The notes beneath the pieces were generated by a model, which saw only the letters and a program-made list of their open reading frames with translations, was not told the origin of the DNA and did not search any database. 64,000 bases of DNA from Primula veris. Lineage: Eukaryota > Streptophyta > Magnoliopsida > Ericales > Primulaceae. The stretch is taken from the NCBI GenBank assembly GCA_963682055.1, contig OY821741.1:18095211-18159210 (forward strand). The letters run 5' to 3'. Within the stretch, counting starts at the first letter, position 1. Each line of letters opens with the position of its first letter. Shown here one piece after another: positions 19,915 to 30,281 of this stretch. The translations under genes were made by a program, and so were the position numbers.

Positions 19915-21830
19915 CTAGCAGAAAATAGCAAATTTAATACATGAAATGTTGACAACACTGCGAATCTTACACTAAAGTCCTAAACTTATAAATACTTTTG
20001 AACATATAAGCATGGGCTAATACATTAAGAAAAAGTTTCCCACCTATTTGGTAATGTTTTTTAATACTTCACAAACATTTTTAATCACAGTTATATAAAT
20101 TTTTAATCACATTCTAATTAGAAGAACTGACAATTTTTTGTAATATTAGTACATGTACCGATTTTTAATTAAACATATCATAAATTCACCATTTAAACCC
20201 TTTGCAGGTATAATAGTATGATATACACTATAATCGATTAAAAGAATAGTTATAAGAAAGGTACCAAACAAGACCTTGTTATGGTAAACTTGGAGAAAAG
20301 TAGTTATTTGTAAATGGTCTTCTTTGGTACAAAAATAAACCAAGTAAAGTAACAAATTTAGAGTTACAGAAACGTCAATATGCCATACTCACACATTTGA
20401 TACAGAAACAACAATATAACAAATAATTTTAAATTTTAGAACCATTCATTCATACAAGGACAATTACTTGCAAATAAAACAACTACTTATATAGCAACAT
20501 ATCACAAACAAGTCTACTTCTGAAAAATCAGGTTGGACTGTTTGATTGCAATCAAACAAATGCAATCAAACAGTCTAATAAACTTGCAAACTCCACATGA
20601 AAAACAACACCAAGATATGTACAAAAGTAAGAAATCAAGAGACCAAATAACATAGACATCATCTATGGCTGGACTAGTAAAAAGAACAAGATTAGTAGTA
20701 TTTAAAAAGTGTACAAGAACAGTGCTGCTATAAACAAATAACTTCAATTAAAACTGACACACATACATGGAAAAATACACTAGCCTGTTTTATTACAATA
20801 AAATCTACTAAACTAACAACAGAAAGTGGTTCATGTTTTTTGGTCTTAACAACATAACTGGGTTTTTGCTCTTAATCAAACAGTCACCTGATAAAATGAT
20901 AAAATGCAACATATATAGCAACTTATGTGTGTGTTTAAACATCCTTATTGTTAAGCCCAAATTTTTATACATAGTTAAAAAACTCCAATTTAAATTACCC
21001 AATTTAAAACTGTAAATTTTCAATTTAAAAACCCAGTTATTAACCACAATTAAAAACCCTAAGCAAAGGCCCAATTAAAAACCAATTCGTAAAAGAATCA
21101 AACAAATGCAATCAAACAGTCTAATAAATTTTGGCATGGAAAAATACACTACCCTGTTTTATTACAAGAAAATCTAATAAACTAACAACAGAAAGTGGTT
21201 TATGTTTTTTGGTCTTAACAACATAACTGGGTTTTTGCTCTTAATCAAACAGTCACCTGATAAAATGATAAAATGCAACATATATAGCAACTTATGTGTG
21301 TGTTTAAACATCCTTATTGTTAAGCCCAAATTTTAATACATAGTTAAAAAACTCCAATTTAAATTACCCAATTTAAAACTGTAAATTTTCAATTTAAAAA
21401 CCCAGTTATTAACCACAATTAAAAACCCTAAGCAAAGGCCCAATTAAAAACCAAAATGGAAAGTAGCCAATTAAAAACCCTAACTATAAACAAATAACTT
21501 CAATTAAAACTGACACACATACATGCATGTACAATTAATCATAGAAATTGGCTTTTTACAATTAATAAATAAAAATCAGTAATTTCTCAAAACACAATTA
21601 AAAATCCAGCTTAAAAAGTGTACATATATGCAAACACCTAATTGTAACATGGAAATTAAAAAACTTATAAATAAAATTGAAAAAATTACACATGCAGATC
21701 AACAAATCAACAAATGAAATACTTTAAACCCAAAACGAGGTACAAGCCTTACGGACATTGAAATACTATGAAGATCAGAGAGAAAGAGAGACTTACAGAC
21801 ATCGAAAGCTAGAGAGAGACTTACGGTGGT
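19915..21830 (-). other. Probable leader intron of the TNPA-like gene, with a 369-bp duplication
   Basis: On the minus strand a CCACCGTAAGTCTCTC donor lies near 21820-21828, and a TTTTCTGCTAG acceptor sits immediately before the ATG at 19914. A 1.9 kb 5'UTR intron is therefore likely. Within it, about 310 bp starting at 20768 (TGGAAAAATACACTA) recurs at 21137. Smaller phrases also recur at 20547/21091 and 20730/21483. No other coding content is evident. Confidence 0.6.
20768..21453. repeat. Tandem duplication, period 369 bp
   Basis: Copies start TGGAAAAATACACTA at 20768 and 21137. They run nearly identically through GGTCTTAACAACATAACTGG and AACACATAAGTTGC-complement words to a shared CCAATTAAAAACCA ending at about 21080 and 21453. 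Confidence 0.9.
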
Positions 21831-21935
21831 GGATGTGACGGTGATTGAAGCGGTGGTTAGAGAGAAAGAAGGGAGCGGTGGATATTTAGAAGAGAGAGAA
21901 GGGAGCGGTGGGTTGTGTCTCTGTAGGTTTTGGGA

Positions 21936-21945
21936 GTATATAGAG
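21936..21945 (-). promoter_or_regulatory. Candidate TATA box of the TNPA-like gene
   Basis: On minus, CTCTATATACTCCC is followed by a GA/CT-rich leader (many CTCTCT runs between 21770 and 21930), a typical plant promoter-to-leader transition. The DNA from 21946 to 22455, between this promoter and the TNPD stop codon, holds no gene. Confidence 0.55.
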
Positions 21946-22455
21946 AGAGTGGGTTTTCTCTTTTTTTTGTTTTTCTCTTTATTCTGTCAATTTAGTATAG
22001 GTTGAAATTTTGGCTCAATAAATGAGCGGTCTGCCGAAAAAAATTTGAATATGTTTTCGAAACTTTCTGAAATTTTGGGCAAATTTTTTGAATATATACT
22101 TTAGGATCCCAGTCTAATATATTTTTAATTGTACAATAATACTATTATTTTTTTAAAGAAATTGTTTAATATGCGAAACAATTTAAATGTTAATTAACAA
22201 ATAATAACTTACTATTTTTTTTTTATAAAAATACATTAACTTACTAATTAGTTGACCAAACCCTAAAAATTTTCCGAATTAAGTTAATTTAACAATAAAA
22301 AAATCGAGTACAATTAGTAATATACATATTTAAAATTAAAACCGTCAACAATTTCATTTATTTGTTACATAATCTTACCACAAATTTAAACACAAACATT
22401 AATAATATTATACAAATAAAGTTAACAGAAGTTCACGATTTAACACAAATAAAGT

Positions 22456-25400
22456 TCAAGGATAACTTTCGTATTCTACGTCATCGTCGTAGAAGTTTTC
22501 TTCTTCGTCGGAATCGGGCTCGCATTCCACGTAAGAGTCCGATTCTTCGTCTGCTGCTAAGTCAGCGGGATCGTTTAAATATTGTTGCCTTAAAGGTCCA
22601 TCCATACCCCCATCAGTAATAGGTTGACTCGAAGACCCTTCATCGTCTTGAAATGCGTGCCTCTCAATTCTTCCGTCTGATCCAGATATGTGGATAACTG
22701 ACCTAGCCTTAACCTTGCATACTGCCCACCATTCATCCGGCTCTGCTCCAAACCTTGTTGGGTAAGGCAAATAACATACTTGGATCGCTTGGGAGGCCAA
22801 TATAAAAGGGTCGTACTTTTGGTATTTTCCCTTCGAGTTTATACTAACAAGATTATACTTTTTGTCAATATGTATATTTTGTCGACTCGTGTTAAACCAA
22901 TCACAGTTAAATAAAACCACCTTCTTAAGTGGCCACATCAGTTAGAACACCATAGTAGTCGGTGGCAGAAGCAGATTCAGTGTAGTCTGACGTGCCTTTT
23001 ATGCAAACCCCACTGTTGGCAGTTTTCCGATTGGATGAGTGAACTTTCATGTGAAAGACGAATCCATTCACAAAGAAGATCTGATACGTGTTGACTTCTT
23101 TCAAAGGTCCTTGTGAAAGGGATAATAAGAACTCATTATTATCGATGTTTGTATGATTATCCTGCTCAGCCTATTCACACATTAAAAAATGAATTATAAT
23201 TTTAAAACTCATAATATTACTACATTGTTAACTTATGGGAAAAGAATTAAAACTCACATAACGTTCAAACCATGGGACGAAATGATTATCGATGCATTCT
23301 TCAAATTCAGCAGGTTCGTTGCAAACCCGGCATCGTACATGTCCTCTTTGAAAATGCTAGGAATTCAGTTCAAATAATGTTATTGGTTATAAAAAACACT
23401 TATGCAACATATATATAAGGATTTATTATAATGATCACCTCAAATATTTCTGAGCCTCTGGACAATTTGTGAGGATGTACCTCCTTGCTGCTTTGTGTTC
23501 TTCCGGTTTAAGCCATCGCGTTTTACATTTTCCAACCGCACGACCCGGATGTGTAAAAATCGACAGATTTCCAGGAATTATTGGTCGTTCTCCCCCATCA
23601 TCATGTCGTTCAATCCGACTTCTCCGTGTTTGAACTTCTGGCTTAAAATATATTGAGGAAAAATTAGCAGCTTCCTCGGTGACATACACATTTATCATCG
23701 ACGCCTCAACACGATTCTTGTTCCTTGCACTCCTTTTAAGTTTTCCAAGAAACCTCTCACACGGATACATCCACCTATAATGCACCGGACCCGCAATTCT
23801 TGCTTCATATGACAGGTGAAGGGGAAGGTGTTCCATTATGTTGAAAAAACTTGGTGGAAAATGCAGTTCTAACTGGCACAATATAATTGGAATTTCCGCT
23901 TCAAGAAGCAGCATGTCTTCCACCGACAGAGTAGTGCATGTTAGGCGTTTGAAAAAGAGACTGAATTCAGTCAAAACTTTATAAACCTTTTCGTCAAGTG
24001 TAAGCCGAAATGCGATTGGGATCAGTCTTTGCATAAACACGTGACAGTCATGACTCTTCATACCAAATAACTTGTTCTTTCTTAGATCAACACAACGACC
24101 TATATTAGATACACATCCATTTGGAAATTTAATTTTTTGCACCCAATCACAAATGCTCTCTCTCTGTTCTCTTCCAAGAGTAAAATAAGCTCGATCATAT
24201 TTTCCATCAGCAGTAGGATTAAACTGGGGACGGTTGCAGAGAGCATGAACATCCAGTCTTGACTTTAGATTATCCTTCGATTTTCCCTTCACATCAAAAA
24301 CCGTATTAAATACATTCTCAAAACAGTTTTTCTCCGTATGCATAACATCGAGATTGTGTCGAATGAGGTTGTCTTTCCAATACGGTAAATCCCAGAAAAT
24401 ACTACGTTTCTTCCATCCCCATCCCCCACCTGATTTACATATTGCGGCATTAGTTGCTACACCATTTACGTCTGTAACTCTCTTCAATCCTAAATTGTCA
24501 ATCCACGCTATTATATCTGTGCCAGATTTTAATTTTGGTGCGCATTCTCTTACACGTTTTTTCTGGGTAAAACTTTTTGTGTCTTTACGGTAACGATGTC
24601 CTGCGGGTAGAAACTTACGGTGACAATCAAACCAACTTACTTTACGCCCATGAGTCAGATAAATTCCTTTTGTTTCATGCATACAATGTGGGCAAGCTAT
24701 CTTCCCCTGAGTGGTCCATCCAGATAACATAGAATATGCGGGAAAATCACTAATTGTCCAAATTATAGCTGCTTTAAGGTCAAAATTTGTACCTAGAGAG
24801 CAATCATAGGTGTTAACTCCATACCTCCACAAGTGCTGCATATCCGCCATAAGGGGCTGCAAGTACACATCAATCAGCTGCCCTGGATCTTTTGGTCCTG
24901 GAACTAGAACAATTAGAAACATAAATTGTTCTTTCATGCACATTCCAGGAGGCAAGTTATATGGAGTTACTATAATCGGCCAACAAGAGTACTGTTTCCC
25001 AAAACAACCAAAGGGTGTAAAACCATCGGCCATTAATCCCAGTCTAACATTGCGTGGCTCACTAGCAAACACCGGGTTTTTCATATTAAAGTGGCGCCAT
25101 GCTTCTGTATCTGATGGATGCTCCATTACGTTTGGATCAGTGTAATGCTCTGCGTGCCATCACATGTGGCTAGATATAGCTTCAGACTGGTACAATCGTT
25201 GTAATCGTGGTATCAAAGGTAAGTAATACATAACTGATTTTGGCTTACCATCATCACCACATCTCGACTCATCACACACTTTGCAACTATCTCTCTCACT
25301 ATCAATACCCCAATAAATCATGCAATGGTTTATACATGCATGAATACGCTCGACCGGTAGTCCCAAACCATGCAACGTCTTTTTCGTTTGATAAAAATTA

Positions 25401-26065
25401 GCAGGAAAATTGTTGCCCTTAGGTAACATTTTCTTGACTGCACCCACAACCTTATTGTATGAATTCTCAGACATAAATGTGTTCGATTTTACGTTCATCA
25501 TTAGGGACATTGCATCGAACGTTGATAAGTCAGCACCTTTGTACAAGGGTTGTTCGGTAGATCTCATCATCTCATAAAAATCCTGTGCTGCTGGGTTGGG
25601 TGTCTCAGTTGGATACACAAAGTCAGGACCCGCCACATCCCTAATCATTCTCTGGAAAGGATTTGAATTGCAGTCCATATCATCTACAACGTTATTGATA
25701 ATTGGTTCGTAACTCTGTTGGAAGTCTTATCCACTCGAAGACTGGCCAACATGAAACTCCGGATTATAGGCTTGATAAGTATTATATTCTGGTGGCAACC
25801 ATGATTCCCCATGACTAGTCCATCTAAAATAATTTTCGACAAACCCATTCTTATAAAGATGTAGCTTAACATCATTAATGTGCTCAAATCGAGTATTCTG
25901 ACATTTTCTAAAGGCACATGGACACCTAATCATATTTCCATTTTCAGATTCGCCATACTTAATAGCGAATGTAATAAATTCATCAACGCCAAAACAAAAG
26001 CCGCTGGAAAGAAAACCTTTCGAATCCAGTCGGGCATACATCCACTCCCTATGAAAGTTGTTCAT
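22456..26065 (-). pseudogene. TNPD transposase gene of the CACTA element, with nonsense and frameshift lesions
   Basis: From the ATG at 26065 the protein has a transposase-associated N-terminal region (WMYARLDSKG, CPCAFRKCQN, WTSHGESW), then the Transposase_21 core (YNLPPGMCMKEQFMFL, PACPHCM-type cysteines, HNLDVMHTEKN), then a DUF4218 region (HLPLHLSYEARIAGPVHYRW). After short exons at about 23371-23261 and 23170-22940 come a DUF4216 region (RKTANSGVC, VVLFNCDWF) and an acidic tail. This enzyme cuts the element ends. Two stops fall in frame: TAA at 25727-25729 and TGA at 25160-25162, the latter inside the conserved SHM-x-WHAEHYTDPNV stretch. A frameshift near 22930-22945 separates YYGVLTD from KKVVLFNCDW. 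The exon at 23261-23371 cannot be joined cleanly in the expected frame. Confidence 0.9.
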
Positions 26066-26090
26066 TTTCTGTGGAAAAATTATTAACATT

Positions 26091-26586
26091 AACAGTAAAA
26101 TCGATTAAGAAATTATACATAATTAACGATATGTTGAACAATAGTAATAATACATTATGAGTAACGATGGGTAGAACAATACTAATATTGATACAATTAA
26201 TTAAATTGTTACTTAACAGTAAAATCGATTAAAAAATTATACATAATTAACGATATGTTGAACAATAATAATAGTACATTATGAGTAACGATGGGTAGAA
26301 CAATACTAATATTGATACAATTAATTAAATTGTTACTTAACAGTAAAATCGATTAAGAAATTATACATAATTAACGATATGTTGAACAATACTAATAATA
26401 CATTATGAGTAACGATGGGTAGAACAATACTAATATTGATACAATTAATTAAATTGTTACTTAACAGTAAAATTGATTAAAAAATTATACATAATTAACG
26501 ATATGTTGAACAATAATAATAATAAATTATGAGTAACGATGGGTAGAACAATACTAATATTGATACAATTAATTAAATTGTTACTT
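26091..26586. repeat. Four exact-period tandem copies of a 124-bp unit
   Basis: Units begin AACAGTAAAATCGATTAA at 26091, 26215, 26339 and 26463. The period is exactly 124 bp each time and only a few substitutions are seen. They sit just upstream of a TTTTTCCACAG acceptor and the TNPD ATG, so they probably lie in the TNPD leader intron or its promoter-proximal region. Confidence 0.95.
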
Positions 26587-27031
26587 ACTTCAATAACCAC
26601 ATATGGGTGCCAAATCTACTTGAGTGTCGGACCATAGGTGGAGTAAATTAATTGTGAATTTGACACTTGTTATCTGTGAAGTGGAAATGGGTTATATATA
26701 TATGCTACACATGTAGTGACATAAAAGTGTCGGAATGGAGATGAAGCCTTATCCATAACGAAGATTTCTTTGATTTCGGTGAGCCACAGCCACTTATATT
26801 CTGAACATGTGGGGTCTGATGTCTATCCTACATTTTCTCTCTATTTTGTCACTATTCCGTATCTAACTACATAGGATTCTATACCAGCATTAATTCCATC
26901 TATCTGTATCACATTATAGTTGCTGTATAAATAAGTTTGTGATAATGATAAAATCTAGAGGATAAAATCAGTTCAAAAATACTAGTATAAAAAACCAATT
27001 GTTTTTAAAAAAAAGGTTAATTGCCGAATAA
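26587..27031. promoter_or_regulatory. Divergent promoter region between TNPD (minus) and the small TNPA-related gene (plus)
   Basis: TATAAATA at 26936-26943 is about 96 bases before the plus-strand ATG at 27032. A GTTATATATATATGC run at about 26690-26704 could serve TNPD on the minus strand. No open frame lies in this interval. The assignment is inference from spacing. Confidence 0.5.
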
Positions 27032-27919
27032 ATGTCTACAAGAACGCAAAAGCTAATTAAAGCAATTATTAGACCCGGCGTTACGGAATTGTAAGTAATA
27101 TTTTGCTATATTCAAAATTTAATTGTTGTTAGAATTTGTGTTAATGGTTTTGTATATTCAATAATTTATAATTTAATAATTTGTAATATTAAATTAAGTT
27201 TATGTTTGGTGTTGTATAAAGTTTTTGTTTATTTGTTAAATTTGAAAATTATTTTATCTCTCTAGTCCGTCACTACTCCGTGGCTAGATGTATTAATTAT
27301 GGTCACAGTATAGTTTCTGTGATATGTTTGTTCAAATGTTAAACTTATATACTGAAACGTAAAAAGACCATACAAAAAATTATGTTGAAACTTATATAAT
27401 TTGTGTTAATTGTGTTATATATATTTTTAAAACAGGTTTGACCCAGTAGCGAAAAATGAATTTATTATAATTTTTAAGAAACGACAACAGTTTAAGGGTA
27501 TGACATGGTCGGATTTGGACAATAAACTGGTTGATTACTACTGGAAGGAATTTCAGGTATTATTATTTATTAAATATTTTTTTTTACATAAATTGTTAAA
27601 TATGTCATTAATTTTGTTAAATATGTTGCAGAAATTGTTTTACTGGGAGGACGACGTTGCCACTAGAAATAATATAATTTGTTGTTTTTTGGATATGGGA
27701 AGAAAATACTATTACGAATGGATTGATAGCATGAAAGAACTCACAGAGAGACCATCATATATTAAGGAAGAAATTTGGGAGTCATGGAAAGAAATGTGGG
27801 CAAAGGGACCTACTATGCGACCGTTAGATGTTGAACTCGCGGACGCAGATCCTTACGATCTTGTTAAAAATGAGAGCTGCGAGAGCTCAGAGGATGAAGG
27901 TTATCCGGACACGGATTAA
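27032..27919 (+). CDS. Small TNPA-related protein 1, three exons, intact (155 aa)
   Basis: Spliced from 27032-27090, 27436-27556 and 27632-27919. All junctions are GT/AG (GTAAGT, AACAG; GTATTA, TTGCAG) and the frame is unbroken. Exon 1 starts MSTRTQKLIKAIIRPG. Exon 2 is 121 nt in phase 2-to-0 and ends DYYWKEFQ. Exon 3 begins KLFYWEDD, contains RPSYIKEEIWESWKEMW and ends with an acidic tail (ESSEDEGYPDTD). Phases, exon-2 length and the YW-x-EF | K-x(3)-W junction match the TNPA-like gene of the same element (EHYWREFE | KACTWE; PTWCGAKVWIAWKKSW). It is thus a TNPA domain without the N-terminal low-complexity part and without the GSKSH and C-terminal parts. A role in binding or repressing transposase is inference. 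A TATAAATA lies about 96 bp upstream. Confidence 0.8.
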
Positions 27920-28089
27920 ATTTTATGTATGATTAACTTTATGTCTATTGTTGTTTTCGAATAACTAGTGAGTGTTTTAATTTATGAATTAATAATTTGT
28001 AATATTGAATTAAGTTTATGTTTAATATTTTTGTTATTTATTAAATTTAAAAACTATTATGGATACATAATAAACACTGAAAACATTAG

Positions 28090-28144
<55 letters not shown>

Positions 28145-28591
28145 CTTTTAGATATGAATTTTTGAGGAAAACACAAAAATTAATTACGCGTGCTCCGAGA
28201 ATCCCAGTGATGCAGTTGGCCTTATTCAATTTACAGTCAACATTGTCAGACTTTCTGCATGCGTAGCAGTTAGTAATTTATTACACCACATTTGTGAGGA
28301 AACCGAGACGGACGTCTGTCACAATAATCATAATATGACAATATATTAAATATTTATACTTAATACAACAATTATTAAAAACGGACAAAGCATCGCAAAT
28401 ATCAAAATTAAAAAAAATACAGTCGTTTAAAACCGTATTTTTAGTACTTTTTAAAAATATTTATTAAGATTAAAATATCCGAAAATGATAAAAATTAGTA
28501 AACATATTAAAAAGTTATTACAAATTATGAAAAACTTAAAACGAACCACATAAAACCATACATATTATAAATCGAAAGTTATCTATTAAAT
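27920..28591. other. Convergent intergenic region of the two small genes, with a (TA)n run
   Basis: It lies between the stop codons of two convergent genes. A (TA)n microsatellite of about 50 bp occupies 28090-28141. The remainder is A+T-rich and includes a subterminal-like GACGGACGTCTGTCACAA phrase at about 28308. No gene is seen. Confidence 0.7.
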
Positions 28592-29201
28592 TTATTGGCT
28601 TTCATCGCTTTCGATGATTATCGGAGTGTCTTCCGAGTTGTCGTCGATCACAATCGGTAACTCATCGGGATCAATTTCTGCCGGGCGATCGGTCCATACT
28701 TCCCAAATTTCATTATTCATCCAAAGAGGTTTATACTCCCTTATCATTATTGAAGATGCCCATATCGGATATTGGGTCTTGCATAATGAAATAAAAGCTT
28801 TGTAAACATCGTCATCAATATCCAACATCCATGTGTAATTGACCTTTATAATAAAATTTGTTTAATTAGTACATATTATTTTATGAAAAATAAATTATTG
28901 ACAAAGTAATATAAATATCAAAATTAAAATTACCTTCAATTGTTCAAAATAAAATAGTTTCAAATCAATTGAAATATTGTTCCAATCCCAACCATCTGAC
29001 TCTTGTCGCTTGCAAAATATTTTTGGAAGCGTCTTTTTGATAGAAGGACAAATACTACAAAAAGAAAACATGCAAATATAATAAAAAATGGGTATCTATT
29101 AATATATAACACATAATTTATAATTGTAATTAAAAATGAATAACTTACACTTTTCCCGCTCGAGGATTATTTATCAAAGTGATTCGTATGCGCGAACTCA
29201 T
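28592..29201 (-). CDS. Small TNPA-related protein 2, three exons, intact (141 aa)
   Basis: Spliced from 29201-29149, 29054-28934 and 28843-28592. Donors are GTAAGT and GTAATT, and acceptors TTTGTAG and TATAAAG. Exon 1 starts MSSRIRITLINNPRAG. Exon 2 is again exactly 121 nt in phase 2-to-0 and ends KLFYFEQLK. Exon 3 contains YKPLWMNNEIWEVWTD and ends with an acidic tail (SEDTPIIIESDESQ). Architecture matches the small plus-strand gene at 27032 and exons 2-3 of the TNPA-like gene. The proteins are diverged, so this is an old paralogue rather than a fresh copy. Its promoter sits beside the right (5') terminus of the element, the classical position of the Spm promoter. I cannot assign a function. 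A regulator of the element is a plausible inference. Confidence 0.77.
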
Positions 29202-29294
29202 GTTCAAATTTCGGGCGATATGTACTAATATATTTTGCAATGGTATGTTTATACTTTTTGGAATTTTGTTTAACAAGTGGGGAAAGATGAGGGG

Positions 29295-29306
29295 CTATAT
29301 ATAAAG
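29295..29306 (-). promoter_or_regulatory. TATA box of small TNPA-related gene 2
   Basis: On minus, CTTTATATATAG lies about 95 bases upstream of the ATG at 29201 and directly inside the right subterminal region. Confidence 0.6.
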
Positions 29307-29309
29307 TTA

Positions 29310-29785
29310 TTTGGTGACGAAATAGTGAAGGAATTAATAAATTTTCAGAATACCAAGAGTCTATAGACGACGGTCAAAATACACGTAAAAGACATGATGT
29401 GTCAGTTAATTTATTATATTATGTGACGGATGGGAGACACAAATTATGTCACCAATTAATTAACTGACACGCATGCAACTCCGTTAACAGGGACAAAATA
29501 TTGTGACATAACTGTGACGAATATATTATTCTCCTTAGTTGACTTTTCAACAAAAATAAAAGGCCCACACAGGTCCCACTCTTTATCTTTTTTCGTCTCC
29601 AATCTGTAACAGAGTGTGTCACAAACATTTCTTAAAATCAAGTCAACTTCGCAACTGTTTTGACTTTCGGCTTCGGTCGCCATTTCGTCGCCAAATGGTC
29701 GCTAATGTTAACAGGCATTCATGTGACACTATTATGTCACAGGTTTGTAGCAGAATTAGCGAGTTAATTTTGTGTAGCAGAATCT
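29310..29785. repeat. Right subterminal repeat region of the CACTA element
   Basis: Dense short words in both orientations (TGTGACG, ATGTCACC, TGTGACAT, GTGACACT, ATGTCACA, GTCGCTAA) mirror those at the left end, consistent with transposase-accessory binding sites. The 75-codon frames here are low-information overlaps of these repeats and are not called. Confidence 0.75.
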
Positions 29786-29814
29786 CGTCGTTATATGACT
29801 GTTTTCTTGTAGTG
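29786..29814. repeat. Right terminal inverted repeat of the CACTA element
   Basis: It ends GACTGTTTTCTTGTAGTG, the inverse of the left end with two mismatches over 29 bases. The CAC target copy follows. Confidence 0.95.
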
Positions 29815-29817
29815 CAC

Positions 29818-30176
29818 CCAAAATGGATTTTGGGATATTAATCTAACACTCCAAAATTTGAACCAAGAATCATATTAATTAATTTATTTTTTCTTCACTA
29901 AAATTGGATTCAATAAAGAAATTTTATCAGATTTTTTTTACATGTCTAAAAACCTCCGAGTGTTAGATTCACGCCGAAAACGTTTAAAAAAAAGGCATAA
30001 GTCAGTACAAAAAGTTCATGCCTTTCTTTATCTCTAAAGATAGGATGTTCTAACCACCCAACCGTTATTCCATTCCCGTTATTCATTTAACCCGCCCTGA
30101 AGAGTTCCCGTCATCTATCCCTTTTCTATTGGCCCTTATTATGTTTATGCATAACCTTTTTGTTTAATCTTCAATG
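29818..30176. other. Gene-free spacer between the CACTA and Copia elements
   Basis: I see no gene or recognisable repeat. Confidence 0.6.
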
Positions 30177-30181
30177 AGAGT

Positions 30182-30281
30182 TATGATATATGTTTTATAA
30201 TGTATTAGATTTGTTACTTTCTACTTCTGTTGTACTAATTAGAAATTAGTTAGCATAAGTGAATGATTATTCTTTTAATAT
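30182..30281 (+). repeat. Outer Copia 5' LTR, first piece
   Basis: It matches the first 100 or so bases of the 3' LTR (TATGATATATGTTTTATAAT...). It ends at AATAT, the target site of the nested insertion. Confidence 0.92.

Larger units (their letters stand above)
16771..29814 (-). mobile_element. Complete CACTA (En/Spm-type) DNA transposon, 13,044 bp
   Basis: The left end begins CACTATAAGAAAACAGTC and the right end, reverse-complemented, begins CACTACAAGAAAACAGTC. The two agree over 29 bases with two mismatches. A 3-bp CAC duplication flanks both ends (16768-16770 and 29815-29817), as CACTA elements produce. Inside are a TNPA-like gene, a TNPD transposase gene and two small TNPA-related genes. 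Subterminal regions are rich in TGTGACG/CGTCACA-type words. The main genes read right to left, so the right end is the functional 5' end. Both large genes contain premature stops, so this copy is probably not autonomous now, but its ends look mobilisable in trans. Confidence 0.96.

Noticed and set aside
25684..25917. 77-codon minus-strand frame
   Set aside because: Out-of-frame overlap with the TNPD N-terminal region. The true frame continues through the TAA at 25727.
28090..28141. (TA)n run as a replication origin or attachment site
   Set aside because: It is an ordinary microsatellite between two convergent genes, with no supporting motif.
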